From contig CAJUEC010000050.1 of NCBI GenBank assembly GCA_910585155.1, positions 1-14,533 on the forward strand: DNA of 14,533 nucleotides, read 5' to 3'. Every line of letters begins with the position of its first letter. Position 1 is the stretch's first letter. Below the pieces are notes generated by a model. The model had not been told where the DNA came from and ran no database searches. It saw only the letters and a list, made by a program, of their open reading frames with translations. This DNA comes from an uncultured Oscillospiraceae bacterium (GTDB lineage: Bacteria; Bacillota; Clostridia; Oscillospirales; Oscillospiraceae). The position numbers were made by a program, and so were the translations under genes. This document shows, piece by piece, positions 7,011 to 12,644 of the stretch.

Positions 7011-8762
7011 TTACTCCTCCTCGTCCTCGCGCTTCTTAGAGACGCACACGGCGGTGAGGCCGCAGGCGGACAGGGCGGAGACGCCGTACCAGACCATGGA
7101 GATGTCGCCGGTCTGGGGCACGTCGGCCAGGGGCACCGCGCCGTCGTCGATCTCGTTGAGCTCGTCGGGCAGCCCGCTCAGGGGCACGCCGTCATCGGGA
7201 ATGTCCGTCAGGTCGGAGGTGTCCCCGCCCAGGGGCACGCCGCCATCGGGTATATCCGTCATCTCGCCGGCGTCCTCACCCAGAGGCACGTCGGGCTCGG
7301 TGATCTCCTCCAGGGGAGGCGTGGTGGGAGGCGTCACAGGCTGGCTGGGAGAGGGCGAGGGGCTCTCGCTCTCAACGGGCTGGCTGGGCTCGGGGGTGGT
7401 GACGAAGGTGTAGGTGACGGTCTCGGTGATGCCGCCCACCACCATTTTGCCGCCCTCCACGGCAGCCCGGTCAACGGTGTAGCCCTCCAGGGCGGGACTG
7501 ACAACAGCCTCATAGGAGGCGCCCACCTGGAGCTCCTGGCTGTAAGCCGCGGGGGCGGCGGCGGAGCCGCCGCTGACCACGTAGCTGACGGTCAAGGCGG
7601 CCATGACGGGGGTCTTCACCTGATAGCCGCACTTGAAGCAGTGCTTCTCGTTCCACAGCAGGCCGTTGTCATCGGTGAAGGTGGTCTCGTCGGTCCACTT
7701 GTGCTCCTCAAGCTCCTGGGGATGGGAAATGTCGGGATACTTGCCGGCGTAGACGCAGGTGTACTGATGCTGCTCCTCGTTCACATAGACGGCCTCGGCG
7801 CCCTCATAGCTGTGGTCGTGGGCCTTGCCGGTGACCACCTTCTTGGGGTCGCGGTCACAGCCCTGGCCGTGGTACTTGCAGTAGTACACCTCGTAGCCGT
7901 CGGTGGTGCAGGTGGGCTCCACCGTCTCGGCGGGGGCGTCGGGGTACGCACACTCGTCGGGAAGGGCGGGGCAGTCCTCGGTGTCGGTCCGGCCGCAAAG
8001 GTTGCAGACCCAGGTCTTTTTGCCGGGCACGCCGTGCCCCGCCTCCACAATGCAGGTGTAGGTCTTGTCGTTGTGGGAGCAGGTGTCGGAGTAGTACCAG
8101 GTGCCGCCGCAGGCGCCGCAGACCTCGCCGATCTCCCTGCCGGTGGTGGGGTCGTTGACGACGGAGGTGTATTTGCATTCCTCGGTGTAGGACTTGGTGT
8201 CGCACTTCCCGTCCTCATTGGTGCACACATAGGTGTGGGCGCCAGAGCTGAGGAACTGCTCCTCAAGCTCCCATTTGTGCACGTGGGGCTTCTCCACAGG
8301 GGGCTTGTAGTTGGGGTTCTTCGCGCCGCAGTTGTCGCAGAACTCCTGCTGCCAGTCGGTTTTGTACTCATGCCCGGGGGCTTCCTCGTAGCCGCAGGCG
8401 CAGTGGAGGCGGTAGCACACGTAGTCGTCGCCCGCCTTTTCCTCAAGCGTATTCTTCCCGCAGCCGGGGCAGTACCGGCCAGTCTCGGGCTTGGGGTCGG
8501 GCTTGGTCTCGGGCTTCTCCTCTGGCTTGGGGTCGGGCTCGGGGGTGCTGGGGAGCATCTGGCCAGACGCGCCGCACCTGTCGCAGTAGTAGGCGTCGCC
8601 CTTGGCGTCAGAGAAGCCCTGGGCGATCAGGCTGCCGCCGCAGCGACCGCATGTGCCCAGGACATCGCCCACATTCGCCGCGAAGGAGGTGGTGGCCAGC
8701 ATGCCCACGCACATCATGAGGGCCAGCACAGCGGCGAGCCCGCGTTTCATTAACTTCTTCAT
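7011..8762 (-). CDS. CxxC-rich surface protein with C-terminal VPQTG sorting signal
   Basis: This 583-residue exported, wall-anchored protein has a signal peptide (MKKLMKRGLAAVLALMM..., cleavage near SFA-AN, ~26) and a sorting signal: VPQTG (548-552), a hydrophobic helix and the tail SKKREDEEE. Seven CxxC pairs (CGRC, CDRC, CPGC, CDNC, CGAC, CNLC, CFKC) resemble zinc ribbons, e.g. the N-terminal CGRC/CDRC unit. A PTCTTDGYEVYYC segment matches repeats common in clostridial surface proteins. A MucBP-like beta domain (LTVSYVVSGG... SPALEGYTVD) and a Ser/Pro linker come next, then four acidic units ending VPLG/VPLS/VPLA. Of the possible starts, the ATG at 8762 has the AGGAAG (8775-8770) at seven bases; ATG 8768 is only one base away. 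Two c-di-GMP aptamers precede it and the sortase gene follows. The ligand or function is unknown; adhesin or metal binding are guesses. Confidence 0.85.
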   Translation of the reverse strand: MKKLMKRGLAAVLALMMCVGMLATTSFAANVGDVLGTCGRCGGSLIAQGFSDAKGDAYYCDRCGASGQMLPSTPEPDPKPEEKPETKPDPKPETGRYCPGCGKNTLEEKAGDDYVCYRLHCACGYEEAPGHEYKTDWQQEFCDNCGAKNPNYKPPVEKPHVHKWELEEQFLSSGAHTYVCTNEDGKCDTKSYTEECKYTSVVNDPTTGREIGEVCGACGGTWYYSDTCSHNDKTYTCIVEAGHGVPGKKTWVCNLCGRTDTEDCPALPDECAYPDAPAETVEPTCTTDGYEVYYCKYHGQGCDRDPKKVVTGKAHDHSYEGAEAVYVNEEQHQYTCVYAGKYPDISHPQELEEHKWTDETTFTDDNGLLWNEKHCFKCGYQVKTPVMAALTVSYVVSGGSAAAPAAYSQELQVGASYEAVVSPALEGYTVDRAAVEGGKMVVGGITETVTYTFVTTPEPSQPVESESPSPSPSQPVTPPTTPPLEEITEPDVPLGEDAGEMTDIPDGGVPLGGDTSDLTDIPDDGVPLSGLPDELNEIDDGAVPLADVPQTGDISMVWYGVSALSACGLTAVCVSKKREDEEE

Positions 8763-8768
8763 TTCCAT

Positions 8769-8895
8769 ACTTCCTTTCTTTGCAGTTAAAATCGGATGCA
8801 AAGTATCCGGCGGCCGGGCTGGCTTGTCGCCGGAGCGCGCTGTGCGCTCCCAGCCCCCGCGGTCTGCCCGCGCGGGTTTCCCCTTTTGTGGGGAA
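8769..8895 (-). promoter_or_regulatory. Structured leader between aptamer 2 and the start codon
   Basis: On the minus strand this segment is a chain of strong hairpins: TTCCCC/GGGGAA (8878-8883 with 8890-8895), CCCGCG/CGCGGG (8856-8861 with 8871-8876), GGAGCGC/GCGCTCC (8832-8838 with 8844-8850) inside GGGCTG/CAGCCC (8816-8821 with 8851-8856), and CGGAT/ATCCG (8793-8797 with 8805-8809) followed by ATTTTAA. The loop of the last hairpin carries CTTTGC (8803-8798 on minus), complementary to GCAAAG (8783-8778) directly before the ribosome binding site. It could therefore switch between two folds and serve as the expression platform; whether it controls termination or translation cannot be told. 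Confidence 0.45.
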
Positions 8896-8958
8896 GGCGA
8901 TTTAGCCCCCTATTGCTTTGCGTCCCGCCGTTTCCGACGGTTTGCTGAGTTGCAACCC
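8896..8958 (-). ncRNA. c-di-GMP-I (GEMM-I) riboswitch aptamer 2, proximal
   Basis: Read on minus, the conserved core is GCAAACC, P2 CCGTCG-GAAA-CGGCGG (six pairs closed by a GAAA tetraloop), GGGACGCAAAGC and a G-rich segment ending GGGGGCTAAA. These are the hallmarks of the GEMM-I aptamer that binds cyclic di-GMP. The 5' flank (GGGTTGCAACTC) and 3' flank (AATCGCC) do not form an obvious P1 helix, unlike aptamer 1, so this copy may fold or bind less well. It lies about 130 bases before the surface-protein start. Confidence 0.88.
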
Positions 8959-8984
8959 GGCGAACGTAGCGCCCAAGCGCCTTT

Positions 8985-9122
8985 TCAGCGCCCCGGCGCA
9001 TTAGCCCCGTAGCTTTGCGTCCCATCGTTTCCAATGGTTTGCCTATGCGCCCTTGCCGTGTCACCCCGCCGCCGACGGCGCATAAGGACGGCGGGCTGTT
9101 CCCACGGGGGAGTGTCTCTCAT
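8985..9122 (-). CDS. Possible 45-codon leader ORF overlapping aptamer 1
   Basis: ATG at 9122 is preceded by AAAGGAGG (core AGGAGG 9136-9131) with an eight-base spacer, one of the best ribosome binding sites in the window. The frame runs 45 codons through the whole of aptamer 1 and stops at 8987-8985. The peptide starts MRDTPPWEQPAV and has an arginine run encoded by CGC CGT CGG CGG CGG (codons 15-19). From codon 25 on it is simply translated aptamer, so the sequence itself is not conserved as protein. If translated, ribosomes would unfold the aptamer, coupling translation to c-di-GMP sensing. It may equally be fortuitous. Confidence 0.35.
   Translation of the reverse strand: MRDTPPWEQPAVLMRRRRRGDTARAHRQTIGNDGTQSYGANAPGR
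8995..9051 (-). ncRNA. c-di-GMP-I (GEMM-I) riboswitch aptamer 1, distal
   Basis: Read on minus, P1 is GGCGCAT (9051-9045) paired perfectly with ATGCGCC (9001-8995). Inside lie AGGCAAACC, P2 CCATTG-GAAA-CGATGG with its GAAA tetraloop, GGGACGCAAAGC, and the P3 arm AGCTACGGGGCT. This matches the GEMM-I consensus at every conserved block I know. It lies 36 bases upstream of aptamer 2 in the same leader, so both should be on one transcript. Confidence 0.93.
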
Positions 9123-9166
9123 CGTACAGCCCTCCTTTCCAGCTGAGCGGCCTGCCGATGGAACAT

Positions 9167-9190
9167 GCAGTCTTTCACCAGAAAGACTGC
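9167..9190 (-). other. Perfect 10-bp hairpin near the transcript 5' end
   Basis: GCAGTCTTTC (9167-9176) and GAAAGACTGC (9181-9190) are perfect inverted copies around the loop ACCA. If minus-strand transcription starts near 9203, the hairpin lies at about +13 to +36. That suits a 5' stabilising stem, or a dyad operator for a DNA-binding regulator. No U tract follows. Confidence 0.45.
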
Positions 9191-9209
9191 GCTCACATGG
9201 CTGCTTTTC

Positions 9210-9238
9210 ATTATATCATGGGGAATTGTCCATTGCAA
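9210..9238 (-). promoter_or_regulatory. Promoter of the surface-protein/sortase locus
   Basis: On the minus strand a perfect -10 TATAAT (9215-9210) sits 17 bases from a -35 TTGCAA (9238-9233, four of six consensus bases). The predicted start near 9203 gives a leader of about 440 bases that contains the 10-bp hairpin, the leader ORF and both aptamers. Confidence 0.72.
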
Positions 9239-9276
9239 GGGGAGATGGGCAATATTTTTGAAACCCGTTTTCCCTC

Positions 9277-9306
9277 TTGACAGGGGGTGCCAGCCTCGGA
9301 TACAAT
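9277..9306 (+). promoter_or_regulatory. Promoter of the amino-acid ABC operon
   Basis: A perfect -35 TTGACA (9277-9282) and a -10 TACAAT (9301-9306) are spaced by 18 bases. It fires away from the minus-strand promoter at 9210-9238; the two -35 boxes are only 38 bases apart, so a shared regulator could act on both. The predicted leader is about 130 bases. Confidence 0.72.
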
Positions 9307-9371
9307 GTCTCCGTCTCCGCCTGGGGAGGCGTTATAACCATAGGCTATGACAGGATATATCAACTTGGTAT

Positions 9372-9400
9372 TTGCTTTTTTCCTAGTAATATGCTATCAT
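9372..9400 (+). promoter_or_regulatory. Possible second promoter, extended -10
   Basis: TATCAT (9395-9400) preceded by TGC forms an extended -10, with a weak -35 TTGCTT (9372-9377) 17 bases upstream. It lies 42 bases before the permease start in a locally AT-rich stretch. It is weaker evidence than the TTGACA/TACAAT promoter upstream. Confidence 0.35.
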
Positions 9401-9442
9401 ATTTGGGAGACCCCGCTTCAGTCGTGAAAGGAACGCTGCGCT

Positions 9443-10117
9443 ATGGACGAACGCCTGCTGCATATCATTCTGGACGCCTTCCCCAAAATCCTCATCCCCG
9501 GTCTGACGGTGACCATCCCCCTCACCGCCATCGCCTTCGCCCTGGCCATGGTCATCGCCGTGGCCGCCGCCCTGGTCCAGTTCGCCCGGGTCCCCGTGCT
9601 CACCCAGTTGTGCCGGCTCTACATATGGGTCTTCCGGGGGACCCCGCTGCTGGTGCAGCTGTTTGTGGTGTTCTACGGCCTGCCCCGGGCGGGGATCACC
9701 CTGGCCCCCTTCCCCGCCGCCGTCATCGTGTTCTCCCTGAACGAGGGGGCCTACTGCGCCGAGACCGTCCGCGCCGCCCTGGAGGCCGTCCCCGCCGGAC
9801 AGCTGGAGGCCGGGTACTGCGCCGGGATGTCCTATTTGCAGACCATGCGCCGGATCATCCTCCCCCAGGCCATGCGCACCGCCTTTCCCTCCCTGTCCAA
9901 CTCCCTCATCGCCATGGTCAAGGACACCTCCCTGGCCTCCAACATCACCGTGGTGGAGATGTTCCGGGCCACCGAGCAGATCAACGCCACCGTCTATGAG
10001 CCGCTGGTGCTGTACATCGAGGTGGGGCTGATCTACCTGCTGTTTTCCACCGTGCTCACCTGGCTCCAGCGCCTGGGGGAGCGCAGGCTGAGCGCCTATC
10101 AGAGCAAGGGGGTGTGA
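9443..10117 (+). CDS. Polar amino-acid ABC transporter permease
   Basis: This 224-residue membrane subunit of the His/Glu/Gln/Arg/cystine permease family imports a polar amino acid together with the next two gene products. It has an N-terminal TM segment after the LIPGLTVTIPLT motif (~17-28), the family hallmark FRGTPLLVQLFVVFYGLP (~63-80), and the ATPase-docking EAA loop EAGYCAGMSYLQTMRRIILP (~118-137). About five membrane segments are visible. AAAGGAA at 9427-9433 is nine bases from the ATG. Only one permease gene is present, so a homodimer is expected. It is followed three bases later by the ATPase. The substrate is not determined by sequence; cystine is suggested by the ATPase flavour. 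Confidence 0.92.
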   Translation: MDERLLHIILDAFPKILIPGLTVTIPLTAIAFALAMVIAVAAALVQFARVPVLTQLCRLYIWVFRGTPLLVQLFVVFYGLPRAGITLAPFPAAVIVFSLNEGAYCAETVRAALEAVPAGQLEAGYCAGMSYLQTMRRIILPQAMRTAFPSLSNSLIAMVKDTSLASNITVVEMFRATEQINATVYEPLVLYIEVGLIYLLFSTVLTWLQRLGERRLSAYQSKGV

Positions 10118-10120
10118 GCG

Positions 10121-10861
10121 GTGCTGGAGCTGAGAAATCTGAAGAAGTCCTTCGGCCCCCTGGAGGTGCTCCGGGGGGTGGACCTCACCGTGAACCGGGG
10201 GGACGTGGCGGTGATCCTGGGGCCCAGCGGTTCGGGCAAGACCACCCTGCTGCGGTGCGTCAACTTCCTGGAGAACGCCGACGGGGGCGAGCTCACCTTT
10301 GACGGCGAGACCTTCCGGCTGGGCCGCGTGTCCCGGCGGGACGCCGCCCGGCTGCGGAAAAAGACCGCCTTCGTCTTCCAGAGCTACAACCTCTTTCTCA
10401 ACAAGACCGCCCTGGAAAACGTCACCGAGGGGCTGGTGGTGGCCCGGAAAATCCCCCGGGGGGAGGCGGAGCGGATGGGCCGGCGGGCGCTGGACAAGGT
10501 GGGGCTGTCCGACCGGATGGGCCACTTCCCCAGCCAGCTGTCCGGGGGACAGCAGCAGCGGGTGGCCATCGCCCGGGCCATCGCCGCCCAGCCGGAGATC
10601 ATCTACTTTGATGAGCCCACCTCCGCCCTGGACCCGGAGCTCACCGGCGAGGTGCTCTCCGTGATGCGCCAGCTGGCCGGGGAGGGGATGACCATGCTGG
10701 TGGTCACCCATGAGCTGGGCTTTGCCCGCACGGTGTCCAGCCAGGTGGTCTTTATGGAGGACGGGCTGGTGGTGGAGGCCGGCCCCACCCGGGAGCTGTT
10801 CGAGCACCCCAGGGAGGAGCGCACCCGGGCCTTCCTCCAGACCGGCGGGGGAGCGGGCTGA
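10121..10861 (+). CDS. Polar amino-acid ABC transporter ATPase
   Basis: This 246-residue ATP-binding subunit energises the importer. All motifs are intact: Walker A GPSGSGKTT (34-42), Q-loop Q87 in FVFQSYN, signature LSGGQQQR (140-147), Walker B IIYFDEPTSALDP (D164, catalytic E165) and the H-loop H197 in VVTHE. The stretch NLFLNKTALENVTEGLVVARK around 90-110 is, to my recollection, close to TcyN/TcyC cystine-type ATPases, but GlnQ-type proteins share most of it. The start is GTG, eight bases after AAGGGGG (10106-10112), three bases after the permease stop. Full length for the family. Confidence 0.94.
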   Translation: MLELRNLKKSFGPLEVLRGVDLTVNRGDVAVILGPSGSGKTTLLRCVNFLENADGGELTFDGETFRLGRVSRRDAARLRKKTAFVFQSYNLFLNKTALENVTEGLVVARKIPRGEAERMGRRALDKVGLSDRMGHFPSQLSGGQQQRVAIARAIAAQPEIIYFDEPTSALDPELTGEVLSVMRQLAGEGMTMLVVTHELGFARTVSSQVVFMEDGLVVEAGPTRELFEHPREERTRAFLQTGGGAG

Positions 10862-10903
10862 CCCGCTTCCCGGCATGATATAAAAAACAAGGAGTAATTT
10901 GTG

Positions 10904-11728
10904 ATGAAGCTGAAACGTTTTGGAATCGTTCTTTCCGCCGCCGCCCTGTGCCTGGCCGCCCTGGCGGGCTGCGCCCAGCAGAGCCCGGAGGCCTCCGGGC
11001 CCGAGCCGGAGGGCGACCTGCTGGCCCGGATCCAGGCCAAGGGGGAGATTGTGGTGGCCATGGAGGGCACCTGGGCCCCCTGGACCTACCACGACGAGAG
11101 CGGCGAGCTGGTGGGCTACGACGTGGAGGTGGCCAAGGCCATCGCCGAGCACCTGGGGGTCAAGGCCACCTTCGTGGAGGGAGAGTGGGACGGCCTGCTG
11201 GCCGGCCTGGAGGCGGGGCGGTATGACATCATGGTCAACTGCGTGGACGTGGACGAGGACCGCAAGGAGAAGTATGACTTCTCCACCACCTACGCCTACA
11301 ACAGAACCGCGGTGGTGGTCCATGGGGACGACGACTCCATCCAGAGCATGGAGGATCTGGCGGGCAAGGTCACGGCCAACACCATCACCTCCACCTACGC
11401 CGCCGTGGCCCAGCGGTACGGCGCGGAGGTCACTGCGGTGGACGATTTGAACCAGACCTTTGAGCTGCTGCTCACCGGGCGGATTGACGCCACGCTGAAC
11501 GCGGAGGAGACGTATTACGATTACATGAGGGCCCACCCGGACGCCAGGCTGAAAATCGCCTGTCTGGACCCGGAGTACAAGGAGGCGGCCATTCCCATGC
11601 GCAAGGGGGAGGAGACCGCCACCCTGCTGGCGGCGGTGAACGAGGCGCTGGAGGAGATGCGGCAGGACGGCACCCTCAGCGAGCTGTCTATCAAGTATTT
11701 CGGGACGGACCTGTCCCAGCTGGGATGA
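10904..11728 (+). CDS. Amino-acid ABC transporter substrate-binding lipoprotein
   Basis: This 274-residue extracellular binding protein (family 3, SBP_bac_3) delivers the ligand to the permease. The lipoprotein signal has basic MKLKRF, a hydrophobic core and the lipobox LAGC with C23 lipidated. The mature domain starts LLARIQAKGEIVVAMEGTWAPWTYHD, with the typical GYDVEVAKAIAEHLGVK (family GFDVDxAxAIA) and the PMRKGEETATLLAAVNEALEEM C-terminal helix; these are given as landmarks. An in-frame GTG lies at 10901, three bases earlier. The ATG at 10904 is nine bases from AAGGAG (10889-10894). It is 42 bases after the ATPase stop with no terminator between. A terminator candidate follows at 11787-11813. 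Confidence 0.92.
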   Translation: MKLKRFGIVLSAAALCLAALAGCAQQSPEASGPEPEGDLLARIQAKGEIVVAMEGTWAPWTYHDESGELVGYDVEVAKAIAEHLGVKATFVEGEWDGLLAGLEAGRYDIMVNCVDVDEDRKEKYDFSTTYAYNRTAVVVHGDDDSIQSMEDLAGKVTANTITSTYAAVAQRYGAEVTAVDDLNQTFELLLTGRIDATLNAEETYYDYMRAHPDARLKIACLDPEYKEAAIPMRKGEETATLLAAVNEALEEMRQDGTLSELSIKYFGTDLSQLG

Positions 11729-11786
11729 CATACAAAAAAGAACCGGCGGAATGGGGCGGTGACGTAAGAAAACATTTTAAGCGAGG

Positions 11787-11813
11787 GTCGGCGTAGCGTC
11801 AAGCTGCGCCGAC
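11787..11813 (+). terminator. Terminator stem after ABC operon, overlapping recombinase 3' end
   Basis: GTCGGCGTAGC (11787-11797) pairs with GCTGCGCCGAC (11803-11813), 11 bp with one G-U, over a five-base loop. On plus it is followed by TTTCGCATTATTTTTG, a loose U tract, so it can end the amino-acid operon. On minus the recombinase stop codon falls in the loop and a TTAAAATGTTTTC stretch follows, so it may have been the recombinase terminator originally and been borrowed by the resident operon. Confidence 0.55.
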
Positions 11814-12200
11814 TTTCGCATTATTTTTGTCTTGGGCAGTTTGGGATTGCTCCCGCGCTCCCTCAAAATCAAACGCACCAATGAAGTTATAGACGATTTC
11901 AATTTCCCGGATTTTCACCCGCTTCTGCTGTTCGTCGGTCGTGTAGGTTTCGGACACCCTGATCTGTTCCACGAACTCACGCAGGATGGTGGCGTCAAGC
12001 TGGGTCATGTCCGTGTACTTCTTCACCACAGAAATGAACTTCCTGACGTTGGTTTTCTTCTGCTCCTGTTGCTTCACTTCCCGCCCCAGGGTTTCCACGA
12101 CGGCCTTTAACTGTGCCTGCTCCTGTTCATAGTCGCGGGACAGCTTGATAAACCGTTCATCGGACAGTTTGCCGGAAATATTGTCCTCAGAGAGCTTTTG
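11799..12200 (-). pseudogene. 3' remnant of a TnpX-like large serine recombinase
   Basis: Only the C-terminal ~133 codons remain. Reading on minus from 12200: KLSEDNISGKLSDERFI, then SRDYEQEQAQLKAVVETLG, a Lys-rich helix, VVKKYTDMTQLDATILREFV, and the DUF4368-like end IREIEIVYNFIGAFDF. This is the tail of the Tn4451 TnpX family of transposon resolvase-integrases, which excise and insert mobile elements. The resolvase catalytic domain and recombinase domain are missing. Homology stops at ~12200, where an in-frame TGA (12203-12201) and AT-rich sequence begin. An internal ATG at 12098 would give 99 codons but no sensible protein. It marks the former end of an integrated element. Confidence 0.82.
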
Positions 12201-12526
12201 TCAAGGGTAATTTTATTTTAGGTTCAAATTCTTTGATGAAGAAATGATATGCACAACATTTCCTGCACATTTGTGATAAAATCTTTGTGCTCGACCAAAA
12301 ATATTGGTTCAGATTCTGGTATTTCTGATGTTTTCATTTGAATGTGTTTCCAATTCAGTGCTGTTACTATCCGTCCTATGATTTTACATCGGCAAAACAC
12401 ACAAAAACAAAGAGGTCAAACTGGCCAATTCTCACGAAAACATTTACGGATATGTAATAATAAAACCTAAATATTAAGAAATCCAACTTACAGGAAATCA
12501 ACATATATTTTGAGCACACCGTTTAA
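12201..12526. other. AT-rich stretch without a supported gene
   Basis: Base composition changes sharply here from GC-rich to AT-rich. No recognisable protein is seen on either strand. A 37-codon frame on minus (12337-12224) lacks a ribosome binding site. GCACAA and TTGTGC (about 12251 and 12286) are loose inverted copies. The region separates the recombinase remnant from the carbohydrate transporter promoter and is probably foreign DNA from the former mobile element or its insertion scar. Confidence 0.6.
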
Positions 12527-12556
12527 TTTACAGATTAAATATTTGTGATTTATAAT
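12527..12556 (+). promoter_or_regulatory. Promoter of the carbohydrate ABC operon
   Basis: A -35 TTTACA (12527-12532, five of six bases) and a perfect -10 TATAAT (12551-12556) are 18 bases apart. The predicted leader is about 80 bases and ends with GGAGAGGAG before the ATG at 12645. No catabolite-repression cre palindrome was recognised around it. Confidence 0.68.
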
Positions 12557-12644
12557 CTCCATTAGCAAATGCAATGGACCGAAATATAGCTTTCGCGGCA
12601 CTTTTTGGAAAATTGCAAATGAAAATATGGAGAGGAGAATGTCT

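Noticed and set aside
7641..8753. A 370-codon plus-strand frame opposite the surface protein
   Set aside because: Val/Gly/Leu low-complexity shadow; the minus strand has a signal peptide, CxxC pairs and a sorting signal.
8786..9064. A 92-codon minus-strand frame covering both aptamers
   Set aside because: It lacks a good ribosome binding site and most of it is aptamer RNA read as protein (the recurring GGTQS-like residues come from the conserved GGGACGCAAAGC core).
9383..11731. A 782-codon open frame on the minus strand across the ABC operon
   Set aside because: It spans three well-defined plus-strand transporter genes with intact motifs, and its own residues are low-complexity Gly/His/Leu.
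12224..12337. A 37-codon minus-strand ORF in the AT-rich stretch
   Set aside because: No ribosome binding site and no recognisable product; length is within chance for AT-rich DNA.
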